Below, piece after piece: positions 1-5,289 of a stretch of DNA of 5,289 nt. The notes under the pieces were generated by a model. That model was not told where the DNA came from. It worked only from the letters and a program-made list of their open reading frames with translations, and made no database searches. The DNA comes from Natronohydrobacter sp. Its GTDB lineage: Bacteria; Pseudomonadota; Alphaproteobacteria; Rhodobacterales; Rhodobacteraceae. Positions within the stretch are counted from its first letter, which is position 1. Each line of letters opens with the position of its first letter. A program made the position numbers and the translations under genes. The stretch is taken from contig SKGU01000088.1 in NCBI GenBank assembly GCA_007117255.1, positions 1-5,289 of the forward strand. The letters run 5' to 3'.

Positions 1-684
1 CGCTCGGAACATCTGCTGGTCCATCACAGCTATGTCGGCACGCCCCGCGACCCGGTGACAGCGCGCTATAACGAGGGGTTCATTTCCTATTTCGGGCGCG
101 TTTTGCGCGACTGCCCGCCTTCGGCTTTCCGCGCTGAAGCAGCGATGCTCAGGCGCAAGGGCCTGCCATGGTGGCATCGGACCAACCCGTTCTGGCGCTT
201 TGCTGCGTTGCAGGGGGCGATGGTGCTGCTCGCGCTGGCTGTCGGTGGCGTCTGGGGGCTGGTGCTGTTTGCAGTGCAGGCTTTCGTGGCCTTCTGGCAT
301 CTGGAGCTGACCAATTACATCGAGCATTACGGCCTGACGCGCCGTCATCTGGGGGACGGCAAATATGAGCCAGTGCGCCCGCATCATAGCTGGAACGCCT
401 CGCATGCCGCGTCAAATTGGCTGATGATCAATCTGCAGCGTCATTCAGACCACCATTACAAGCCCGCGCGCCGCTTTCCACTGTTGCAGACATATGATGA
501 GACATCTGCGCCGCAATTGCCCTTCGGCTATCCGGCGTTGACCACATTGGCGATGATGCCGCCCTTGTTCCGGCGCTACATGAACCCGAAAGTTCGCGAC
601 TGGCGGCGTCAGTTCTATCCTGACATCGAGGATTGGACCGACTATACCAACCATGCGACACCAATGCCCAAGGGCGCATCTTGA
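1..684 (+). CDS. alkB: Alkane 1-monooxygenase (AlkB type), C-terminal part, cut by the left edge
   Basis: Integral-membrane non-haem di-iron enzyme that hydroxylates terminal carbons of medium-chain alkanes, with electrons from rubredoxin; first step of alkane degradation in the inner membrane. The frame is open from base 1 and gives 227 residues, roughly the C-terminal half to two thirds of the usual ~350-400. Three histidine-rich signatures are visible, numbering from the first codon: EHLLVHH at 3-9 (the second AlkB His box), NYIEHYGL at 105-112, and LQRHSDHH at 145-152 (the third box). HHSWN at 128-132 also matches AlkB. A hydrophobic stretch at about 67-97 is probably a transmembrane helix. 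The His boxes distinguish it from general fatty-acid desaturases. A GTG at 55 could look like a start, but the codons before it encode an essential His box, so the true start lies outside the window. The DCC-family gene follows after 31 bases. Confidence 0.93.
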   Translation, partial: RSEHLLVHHSYVGTPRDPVTARYNEGFISYFGRVLRDCPPSAFRAEAAMLRRKGLPWWHRTNPFWRFAALQGAMVLLALAVGGVWGLVLFAVQAFVAFWHLELTNYIEHYGLTRRHLGDGKYEPVRPHHSWNASHAASNWLMINLQRHSDHHYKPARRFPLLQTYDETSAPQLPFGYPALTTLAMMPPLFRRYMNPKVRDWRRQFYPDIEDWTDYTNHATPMPKGAS

Positions 685-715
685 GCGCTGCGCACCTTGC
701 GCTACGTCTTTGCGC

Positions 716-1084
716 ATGAGTAACACTGAAATCCTCTATAACGGGCGCTGCCCCATCTGTTCGGCAGAGATCGCGCATTACCGTGTGCAGGCTGAAAAGG
801 TGCGCGCGCCCCTGACTTTTACCGATTTGAACGAGGCCGATTTATCTGACTGGGCGCTGAGCAAGGATCAGGCGACGCGCCGCATCCATGCCCGCAAGGA
901 TGGTCAGATCATATCCGGTTTTCCGGCCTTTCTGATCCTGTGGCGAGATCTGCCACGAATGCGCTGGCTGGCACGGCTGATGTCGCTGCCAGTGCTGCGG
1001 CAGATTGCGGATATTGGTTACAATTACCTTGCGGCCCCGCTTCTGTATCGGCTGCATCTGTGGCGCGAAGCAAAGCGCAGCTGA
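716..1084 (+). CDS. DCC/DUF393-family thiol-disulfide oxidoreductase-like protein
   Basis: A 122-residue protein of the DUF393 (DCC, YuxK-like) family, thioredoxin-fold-like proteins presumed to do thiol-disulfide chemistry; no specific substrate is established. The N-terminus carries the signature ILYNGRCPIC at 6-15, with the CxxC cysteines at 12 and 15. The family motif usually begins with Asp (DGxCPxC); here it is Asn9, a variant I know from Rhodobacteraceae homologues. A GFPAF segment and a basic, aromatic C-terminal region fit the family. ATG 716 is chosen because the family begins a few residues before the CxxC. An in-frame ATG at 653 would add 21 residues and overlap alkB. Neither start has a clear Shine-Dalgarno sequence, so translation may depend on coupling to alkB, whose stop is 31 bases upstream. 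The gene ends tail to tail with nadK, 7 bases away. Confidence 0.85.
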   Translation: MSNTEILYNGRCPICSAEIAHYRVQAEKVRAPLTFTDLNEADLSDWALSKDQATRRIHARKDGQIISGFPAFLILWRDLPRMRWLARLMSLPVLRQIADIGYNYLAAPLLYRLHLWREAKRS

Positions 1085-1091
1085 GGTCGAT

Positions 1092-1853
1092 TCAGACGAA
1101 TTGTTCGCGGATCAGGCGCTCTTCAAGCCCGTGGCCCGGATCGAACAGCAGTTTATGCGCGATCTCGCGTGCCGACGAGATATCGACGCGGACCACATTG
1201 CGCACTGACCGGCTGTCAGCATCCGCCATGACGGGCCGACGCTCTGGATTGACCACTTCGAACCGGACAGTCGATGCCTTGGGCAACAGCGCGCCGCGCC
1301 AGCGTCTGGGTCGAAACGCGGCCACTGGTGTCAGAGCCAGCACATCCGAGCCGATCGGCAGGATGGGCCCATGCGCTGAGTAATTATAGGCGGTCGATCC
1401 GGCAGGCGTGCTGAGCATCGCGCCATCGCAGACCAGCTCGTCCAGTCGTTGTTTGCCATCCACTATGATGCGTAGCTTCGCCGCCTGCGCGCCCTGGCGC
1501 AGCAGCGAAACTTCGTTGATCGCCAATGCTTCGGACACGGTGCCGTCAATCCGGGTCGCACGCATGCGCAACGGGTTGAGCACCGCCATTTCTGCGGCGT
1601 CCAGTCGCTCGATCAATCCATCAATTTGCCAGGCATTCATCAAAAAGCCCACTGTGCCGCGATTCATGCCATAAACAGGCGTGTCCAGATGCTGCGTGGC
1701 GTGAAGCGTCGTCAGCATGAACCCGTCGCCGCCCAGAGCGATGATCACATCGGCCTCTTCCGGGGGAACATGGGCGTATCTGCGGCCCAGTGCTGCAAGT
1801 GCTTCCTGCGCATCCGGGGCGGAACTGGCCAGCATTGCGAGTTTGGGTGACAT
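1092..1853 (-). CDS. nadK: NAD kinase
   Basis: ATP-dependent phosphorylation of NAD+ to NADP+ in the cytoplasm; the essential source of NADP for biosynthesis and redox defence. The 253-residue product has the family signatures in order: GGDG at 41-44 (Asp43 is the catalytic/Mg-associated residue), NRGTVGFLMN at 64-73, NE at 113-114, and the nucleotide-binding block beginning DGAMLSTPAGSTAY at 143. FRPRRW at 180-185 also fits alphaproteobacterial members. The length is normal for the short alphaproteobacterial form. The frame stays open to 2231, but the extra residues would run into the oppositely oriented glyA and have no family similarity. ATG 1853 has GGAG six bases upstream and begins directly before the first beta-strand, so it is the preferred start. 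The gene is divergent from glyA and convergent with the DCC gene. Confidence 0.95.
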   Translation of the reverse strand: MSPKLAMLASSAPDAQEALAALGRRYAHVPPEEADVIIALGGDGFMLTTLHATQHLDTPVYGMNRGTVGFLMNAWQIDGLIERLDAAEMAVLNPLRMRATRIDGTVSEALAINEVSLLRQGAQAAKLRIIVDGKQRLDELVCDGAMLSTPAGSTAYNYSAHGPILPIGSDVLALTPVAAFRPRRWRGALLPKASTVRFEVVNPERRPVMADADSRSVRNVVRVDISSAREIAHKLLFDPGHGLEERLIREQFV

Positions 1854-1859
1854 GGCGTG

Positions 1860-1863
1860 CTCC
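1860..1863 (-). promoter_or_regulatory. Ribosome binding site of nadK
   Basis: GGAG on the minus strand with a six-base spacer (CACGCC) before ATG 1853. It decides between this start and the much longer open frame that runs upstream to 2231. Confidence 0.7.
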
Positions 1864-1903
1864 AGCTTGGGTGTGATCTTTCTGGCCCGGCTGTGGGGGC
1901 TTG

Positions 1904-1929
1904 GCAAGCAGGTTCCGGTTCCGGCTTGC
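1904..1929. repeat. Inverted repeat with internal tandem GGTTCC
   Basis: gcaagc (1904-1909) and gcttgc (1924-1929) are perfect complements around a 14-base centre. The centre carries GGTTCC twice in tandem, and GG 1911-1912 can pair with CC 1921-1922 after one mismatch. It lies about 50 bases upstream of nadK and 120 upstream of glyA, so it could be a dimeric regulator site or a leader hairpin. The arms are short enough that chance is possible. Confidence 0.35.
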
Positions 1930-2049
1930 GTCACACTGTCATCGGCCTGTGTCGGCCCCAAGTCGGGATGTGGCGCAAACAAGCCTTTGCGCGCGCCGCA
2001 GGATGCGTTAGATGAAGCGCAACCCAAATGATCTGACCCGGAGGCCCAA

Positions 2050-3345
2050 ATGGACCAGACTGCGCGCGATACCGGCTTCTTCACCGAAACTGTTGAAAGC
2101 CGCGATCCTGAACTTTTTGCCGCGATGCGCGCCGAACTCGGTCGCCAGCGTGATGAGATTGAGTTGATCGCATCGGAAAATATCGTCTCGAAAGCGGTGA
2201 TGGAAGCGCAAGGCTCGGTGCTGACCAACAAATATGCCGAAGGCTATCCGGGGCGGCGCTATTATGGTGGCTGCCAATATGTCGATGTGGCTGAAAATCT
2301 GGCCATCAACCGCGCGTGTGAACTGTTCGCGTGTGGTTTTGCCAATGTTCAGCCCAATTCCGGCTCTCAAGCCAATCAGGGTGTGTTCACAGCATTGTTG
2401 AAGCCGGGCGACACAATCCTTGGCATGTCGCTCGATGCTGGCGGGCACCTGACACATGGTGCCAAGCCCAACCAGTCGGGAAAATGGTTCAACGCCGTGC
2501 AATATGGCGTACGCGAGTCCGATCTGGAAATTGACTATGACCAGATCGCGGCACTGGCGGCAGAGCACCAGCCCAAAATGCTGATCGCGGGTGGTTCGGC
2601 CATTCCACGGATCATTGATTTCAAGCGGATGCGCGAGATTGCGGATTCGGTCGGGGCCTATCTGCTGGTCGATATGGCACATTTCGCTGGTCTGGTTGCG
2701 GCTGGCCTCTATCCGTCGCCTTTCCCGCATGCGCATGTGGCCACGACCACCACACATAAAACCCTGCGCGGCCCGCGTGGCGGCATGATCCTGACCGATG
2801 ACGAGGCGATCGCGAAAAAGGTCAATTCCGCGATTTTCCCCGGCATTCAGGGCGGCCCACTGATGCATGTGATCGCGGCCAAGGCCGTGGCCTTTGGCGA
2901 AGCGCTGCGCCCCGGCTTCCGTGACTATCAAAAACAGGTTATCGCTAATGCCAAAGCGCTGGCCGATCAGTTGGAAAAGGGCGGCCTGGCCACTGTGACC
3001 GGCGGCACCGACACGCATCTGCTGCTGGTTGATCTGCGCCCCAAAGGGGTGAAGGGCAACGCGACCGAGAAAGCGCTGGGCCGTGCGCATATCACCTGCA
3101 ACAAGAACGGCATCCCGTTTGACACCGAAAGCCCGATGATCACCAGCGGCATTCGTCTGGGCACGCCTGCAGGCACGACACGCGGCTTTACTGAAGCCGA
3201 GTTCCGCCAGATCGCTGATTGGATCGTCGCAGTCGTGGACGGTCTGGCCGCAAATGGTGAAGAGGGCAATGCCGAGGTAGAAGCACGCGTGAAGGCTGAA
3301 GTAGCCGAACTTTGCGCGCGGTTCCCGATCTACCCCGAACTGTGA
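2050..3345 (+). CDS. glyA: Serine hydroxymethyltransferase
   Basis: PLP enzyme interconverting serine plus tetrahydrofolate with glycine plus 5,10-methylene-tetrahydrofolate; the main cytoplasmic source of one-carbon units. At 431 residues it is full length for bacteria. Visible motifs: ELIASENIVS (38-47), TNKYAEGYPGRRYYGG (59-74), VDMAHFAGL (207-215) with Asp208 expected to contact the PLP ring nitrogen, TTTTHKTLRGPRGG (232-245) with Lys237 the PLP Schiff-base lysine, and SGIRLGTPAGTTRG (366-379) with Arg369 expected to bind the substrate carboxylate. No key residue is missing. ATG 2050 follows GGAGG at 2040-2044 with a five-base spacer, an excellent initiation site. It diverges from nadK and is followed by a hydrolase gene after 49 bases without an obvious terminator, so the two may be co-transcribed. 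Confidence 0.98.
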   Translation: MDQTARDTGFFTETVESRDPELFAAMRAELGRQRDEIELIASENIVSKAVMEAQGSVLTNKYAEGYPGRRYYGGCQYVDVAENLAINRACELFACGFANVQPNSGSQANQGVFTALLKPGDTILGMSLDAGGHLTHGAKPNQSGKWFNAVQYGVRESDLEIDYDQIAALAAEHQPKMLIAGGSAIPRIIDFKRMREIADSVGAYLLVDMAHFAGLVAAGLYPSPFPHAHVATTTTHKTLRGPRGGMILTDDEAIAKKVNSAIFPGIQGGPLMHVIAAKAVAFGEALRPGFRDYQKQVIANAKALADQLEKGGLATVTGGTDTHLLLVDLRPKGVKGNATEKALGRAHITCNKNGIPFDTESPMITSGIRLGTPAGTTRGFTEAEFRQIADWIVAVVDGLAANGEEGNAEVEARVKAEVAELCARFPIYPEL

Positions 3346-3394
3346 TCTTCAGGTCCTCTTCCATGCGGATGCCGCTGCGGGGGCAGGGCGTGCC

Positions 3395-4156
3395 ATGCTG
3401 AACATGATACGATATGGCAGCCCAACCGGGCTGCCGAAGCTCTTGATCGTGCACGGGCTTTTTGGCTCTGCGCGCAATTGGGGTGCGATTGCCAAGCGGA
3501 TGTCCGACAGCCGCGAAGTGATCAGTGTTGATTTGCGCAACCATGGCGAAAGCCCTTGGGCCGAGACACATGGCTACCCAGATCTTGCCGCTGATCTTGC
3601 TGAAATAGCGCGTGCCGAGGGCGGCAGGCTCGATGTTCTTGGCCATTCGATGGGTGGCAAGGCGGCCATGCTGCTTGCACTGACAGAGCCGTCCCTGGTG
3701 GAGCGGCTCTTGGTCGCTGATATTGCACCGGTGACGTATACACATAGCCATGATGGGCTGATCGCGGCCATGCGCGCGCTTGACCTGTCGCAGATCGACA
3801 GTCGTGGCGCGGCAGATGCCGCGCTTGCAGAATCGATCCCTGATCCGTCAGTCCGCGCATTTCTGTTGCAATCGCTTGATCTGCGCGCTGATCCGCCGCG
3901 TTGGCGGCTTAATCTCGATGTGCTGGACCGCGAGATGGACAAGATCACTGGATGGCCAGATGTCACAGGACAGTTCGAGCGCCCGGTCCTGTTTCTGAGT
4001 GGCGGGCGCTCGGATTATGTCTTGCCCCAGCATCGTGGCTTGATCCGTCCGTTATTTCCCAACGCGAAGTTTGCAAAGCTGCCCAATGTGGGCCATTGGC
4101 TACACGCGGAAGCACCACGGCCGTTTGAAGCGTCGTTACGGATGTGGTTTGATTAG
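3395..4156 (+). CDS. Alpha/beta-fold hydrolase, YbfF/ABHD11-like esterase
   Basis: A 253-residue cytoplasmic alpha/beta hydrolase without a signal peptide. The fold's landmarks are in order: HGLFGSARNW (20-29) with the oxyanion-hole HG, DLRNHGES (46-53), the nucleophile elbow GHSMGG (83-88) with Ser85, an acid at Asp207 (GGRSDYV), and the catalytic His234 in NVGHW. The HGLFGSxxNW and DxRNHGxS patterns resemble E. coli YbfF and mitochondrial ABHD11, which hydrolyse short- or acyl-thioester-like substrates in vitro; the natural substrate here is unknown. ATG 3395 has AGGG six bases upstream, and an N-terminus beginning MLN is what I recall from close homologues. The gene lies 49 bases behind glyA, possibly in its transcript, and converges with the small membrane protein gene 34 bases downstream. 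Confidence 0.88.
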   Translation: MLNMIRYGSPTGLPKLLIVHGLFGSARNWGAIAKRMSDSREVISVDLRNHGESPWAETHGYPDLAADLAEIARAEGGRLDVLGHSMGGKAAMLLALTEPSLVERLLVADIAPVTYTHSHDGLIAAMRALDLSQIDSRGAADAALAESIPDPSVRAFLLQSLDLRADPPRWRLNLDVLDREMDKITGWPDVTGQFERPVLFLSGGRSDYVLPQHRGLIRPLFPNAKFAKLPNVGHWLHAEAPRPFEASLRMWFD

Positions 4157-4190
4157 GCCAACCCCTGCCAGAACCTTGTGTGCCAGTCGG

Positions 4191-4373
4191 TCAGGCCGTG
4201 CTCAGCGCTTTTGCAATCAGCCAGCTCGCGATCAAACCAGTCACAGCCCCAAGCGCGGCGGAAATCAGAATTGGCTGTAATGTATCCTGTCCTATGGTCA
4301 ATGCGATCACGACACCGATGCCAGCGCCAGTTGATCCGGCAATCGAGAGGATGAGAAAAAACAAGCGCAACAT
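4191..4373 (-). CDS. Small two-helix membrane protein of unknown function
   Basis: A 60-residue, strongly hydrophobic protein with two predicted transmembrane helices (about 4-27 and 34-55) joined by a short polar turn, GQDTLQP, at 28-34. The second helix region contains PILISAALGAV and ends SWLIAKAL. I recall similar proteins being common in Rhodobacteraceae and sometimes labelled 'CTP synthetase' in databases. That name cannot be right for 60 residues lacking any synthetase or amidotransferase domain, and probably came from a neighbouring gene elsewhere. ATG 4373 is preceded by GGAGG (4380-4384, minus strand) with a six-base spacer, a near-ideal ribosome binding site, which strongly supports real translation. 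It lies 90 bases downstream of the lipoprotein gene on the same strand, so the two may share a transcript. No function can be assigned. Confidence 0.8.
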   Translation of the reverse strand: MLRLFFLILSIAGSTGAGIGVVIALTIGQDTLQPILISAALGAVTGLIASWLIAKALSTA

Positions 4374-4379
4374 GGCAGG

Positions 4380-4384
4380 CCTCC
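4380..4384 (-). promoter_or_regulatory. Ribosome binding site of the 60-residue membrane protein
   Basis: GGAGG on the minus strand, six bases (CCTGCC) before ATG 4373. For such a short frame this is the main evidence besides amino-acid composition that the gene is real. Confidence 0.7.
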
Positions 4385-4415
4385 AACGTTTGAGTCGGCC
4401 CTGTTTAGCGCAGCG

Positions 4416-4445
4416 ATTTGGCGCTTTTGTTGATCCAGCGCAAAT
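4416..4445. repeat. Intergenic inverted repeat between lipoprotein and membrane-protein genes
   Basis: atttggcgct (4416-4425) can pair with agcgcaaat (4437-4445) with one bulged base, leaving an 11-base loop. It sits within the 90 bases between the two minus-strand genes. There is no T-run on either side, so it is not a standard intrinsic terminator. It may be an RNA processing or stability element, or chance. Confidence 0.35.
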
Positions 4446-4463
4446 GGCGCGTCACCGAGACAT

Positions 4464-4757
4464 TCAGTCGCAGTCCAGTTCGGCGCGCAATATTCCCGTA
4501 TCGCCCGTAATGCTTTCAGGCCGTAGCTTGCATCCGGTCGCTTGCTGCGCTGCCTGCACCATAAGTCCGCGTAGATTTGATTGATGTCGCACCCGTACGA
4601 AATTGTGCCTAATGATCTCAACATGCTTATCCCTGCGCCAGACCGTGAAGGCAAAGCCCTCAATTTGCACGTCATGACGGTCAGCCGTCACCATTTGAGG
4701 GGACGGGCTGTTACAGGACATCAGGAAAACTGTGGCGAGCAGAGGCAAAAGACGCAT
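4464..4757 (-). CDS. Small predicted lipoprotein of unknown function
   Basis: A 97-residue protein with a lipoprotein signal peptide: MRLLP start, hydrophobic core to residue 13, and lipobox LMSC at 12-15, so Cys15 would be lipidated after cleavage. Ser16 is not expected... the residue after Cys15 is Asn16, followed by a Ser/Pro linker; this position being Asn rather than Asp gives no clear inner-membrane retention signal. The mature part is about 80 residues with charged segments and two further cysteines, Cys76 (ATGCKL) and Cys96 (ELDCD), which could form a disulfide in the periplasm. I recognise no named domain. ATG 4757 places the signal peptide correctly. GGGAG lies 12 bases upstream, rather far; a TTG at 4760 or a GTG at 4787 (adding ten polar residues) are alternatives. 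It precedes the small membrane protein gene on the same strand. Confidence 0.7.
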   Translation of the reverse strand: MRLLPLLATVFLMSCNSPSPQMVTADRHDVQIEGFAFTVWRRDKHVEIIRHNFVRVRHQSNLRGLMVQAAQQATGCKLRPESITGDTGILRAELDCD

Positions 4758-4828
4758 CAAGCGACTATGCTCCCGTTTGGTTAACACAGACTTAATGCTC
4801 TTTCCTGAAACTTGCCTGCGATCAGATA

Positions 4829-4855
4829 TTGAAAGCTCTGATAAAACCCGCTAAT
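4829..4855 (+). promoter_or_regulatory. Possible promoter of tRNA-Val
   Basis: TTGAAA (4829-4834) and GCTAAT (4850-4855, four of six matches to TATAAT) lie upstream of the tRNA with its 5' end 14 bases past the -10-like box. The 15-base spacer is shorter than ideal, so this is only a candidate. The same 111-base gap must also hold the minus-strand promoter for the lipoprotein gene, which I cannot pick out. Confidence 0.25.
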
Positions 4856-4868
4856 GCCCATTCAATCA

Positions 4869-4944
<76 letters not shown>

Positions 4945-4993
4945 TTTCAACTCATTGAGAAGCAACAATATCTCTGCGTTCTTGGGTTATATC

Positions 4994-5013
4994 CTGCTTT
5001 TACGCCAAAGCAG
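4994..5013. terminator. Hairpin downstream of tRNA-Val, possible terminator
   Basis: ctgcttt (4994-5000) and aaagcag (5007-5013) form a perfect 7-bp stem with loop TACGCC, 49 bases after the tRNA's CCA and 57 bases past the end of the converging minus-strand gene. There is no T-run after it on either strand, so it is at best a factor-dependent or processing-type 3' structure serving one or both converging transcripts. Confidence 0.35.
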
Positions 5014-5069
5014 TCCTGCAGAGCTGGTGCCGCATGGCCGAGGCGAGAGATGCAGCAGGCTTTGGGATA

Positions 5070-5289
5070 TCAATCTGTCACTTTGATTTCCACCAACTGC
5101 CAGATGCTGCGCGCATAGACAGATTCGGTCTGGAATTCAGTGGACAGATCAAATGGGTAAACCAGCCAGAATGGCCCTTTGTCACGAACCGACATGGGGG
5201 CGCCGTTTCGCTCAAACGCGACAATCGGATAGTCATCGCTGATCTGCGACGCGTCCATCGTAACCACATAGTCGTTGATTGCAGTCAAG
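5070..5289 (-). CDS. Molybdopterin-dependent oxidoreductase-like protein, C-terminal end, cut by the right edge
   Basis: Only the last 72 codons are present; the frame is open to the window edge. The visible sequence contains NDYVV near its beginning, then a Gly-Ala-Pro turn, VRDKGPFWLVYPFD (34-47) and YARSIWQL (58-65), ending in a VEIKV strand. These patterns match the C-terminus of a short periplasmic-type family in Rhodobacteraceae with an oxidoreductase molybdopterin-binding (sulfite-oxidase/YedY-like) domain; no cofactor-binding cysteine is visible in this fragment. A TTG at 5288 could be read as a start, but the segment is plainly the continuation of a longer domain, so the real start is beyond the window. 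The substrate is unknown. It converges with tRNA-Val. The family call rests on recalled motifs and is moderately sure. Confidence 0.65.
   Translation of the reverse strand, partial: LTAINDYVVTMDASQISDDYPIVAFERNGAPMSVRDKGPFWLVYPFDLSTEFQTESVYARSIWQLVEIKVTD

Larger units (their letters stand above)
1854..2049. promoter_or_regulatory. Divergent nadK/glyA intergenic region
   Basis: A 196-base spacer between two diverging genes, so it should hold both promoters. It contains an inverted repeat (gcaagc at 1904-1909, gcttgc at 1924-1929), a tandem GGTTCC at 1911-1922, and two copies of TCGGCC at 1942-1947 and 1952-1957, one helical turn apart. A poor sigma-70-like pair towards glyA, TTGCGC at 1987-1992 and TTAGAT at 2008-2013, has only a 15-base spacer and is not convincing. 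I recognise no riboswitch and no clear operator. GGAGG at 2040-2044 is the glyA ribosome binding site. Confidence 0.5.

Noticed and set aside
940..2031. Plus-strand open frames opposite nadK and crossing into the spacer.
   Set aside because: Low-complexity Ser/Arg/Ala-rich shadows of the nadK codons, with no motif or ribosome binding site.
1854..2049. Riboswitch (glycine, SAM or folate type) upstream of glyA.
   Set aside because: I could not match any conserved riboswitch core; only short repeats are visible.
1854..2231. N-terminal extension of nadK, open to 2231 on the minus strand.
   Set aside because: It runs antisense into glyA, has no NAD kinase similarity, and ATG 1853 has a good GGAG at the right distance.
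2008..3090. A 360-codon open frame on the minus strand.
   Set aside because: It lies almost wholly antisense to glyA, which has intact family motifs. It has an unstructured, His/Arg/Gln-rich composition and no recognisable motif: a high-GC shadow frame.
3346..3394. Intrinsic terminator after glyA.
   Set aside because: No GC-rich stem followed by a T-run; only a very short ccg/cgg pairing is visible.
3188..3966. Several open frames on the minus strand of 112-187 codons.
   Set aside because: They are antisense to the 3' end of glyA and the alpha/beta hydrolase, whose catalytic residues are all present.
4180..4584. A 134-codon plus-strand open frame.
   Set aside because: It lies opposite two minus-strand genes with better support (GGAGG site, transmembrane pattern, lipobox) and has no recognisable protein features.

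Overview
The window looks like an ordinary chromosomal segment of an alphaproteobacterium, most likely Rhodobacterales (Rhodobacteraceae, Roseobacter-like). This rests on the moderately high GC content, on the AlkB and NAD kinase sequences, which match the versions I know from that group, on a DCC-family protein with Asn in place of the usual first Asp, and on a short two-helix membrane protein typical of the group. The assignment comes from pattern recognition, not from a search. I see no integrase, transposase, CRISPR array, toxin-antitoxin pair or phage gene.

Layout, left to right. (1) Bases 1-684, plus strand: the C-terminal part of an AlkB-type alkane 1-monooxygenase, cut by the left edge. 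(2) 716-1084, plus: a DCC/DUF393 thioredoxin-like protein, 31 bases behind alkB and probably in its transcript. (3) 1092-1853, minus: NAD kinase, whose stop codon lies 7 bases from that of gene 2 (tail to tail). (4) 1854-2049: a 196-base divergent intergenic region with short repeats and one inverted repeat. (5) 2050-3345, plus: serine hydroxymethyltransferase (glyA). (6) 3395-4156, plus: an alpha/beta hydrolase of the YbfF/ABHD11 type, 49 bases behind glyA. (7) 4191-4373, minus: a 60-residue two-helix membrane protein. (8) 4464-4757, minus: a small predicted lipoprotein of unknown function. (9) 4869-4944, plus: tRNA-Val(UAC) with an encoded CCA end. (10) 5070-5289, minus: the C-terminal end of a molybdopterin-dependent oxidoreductase-like protein, cut by the right edge.

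Functionally this is mostly housekeeping: NADP supply (nadK), one-carbon and glycine/serine metabolism (glyA), and a tRNA, next to a hydrocarbon-oxidation gene with its thiol-type companion. The genes do not form one pathway. Most lie in small divergent or convergent units, and only alkB with the DCC gene, glyA with the hydrolase, and the lipoprotein with the small membrane protein are plausible co-transcripts. I found no convincing undescribed system. The points most worth checking are the small uncharacterised envelope proteins at 4191-4757, the alkB-DCC pairing, and a few inverted repeats in the intergenic spaces.
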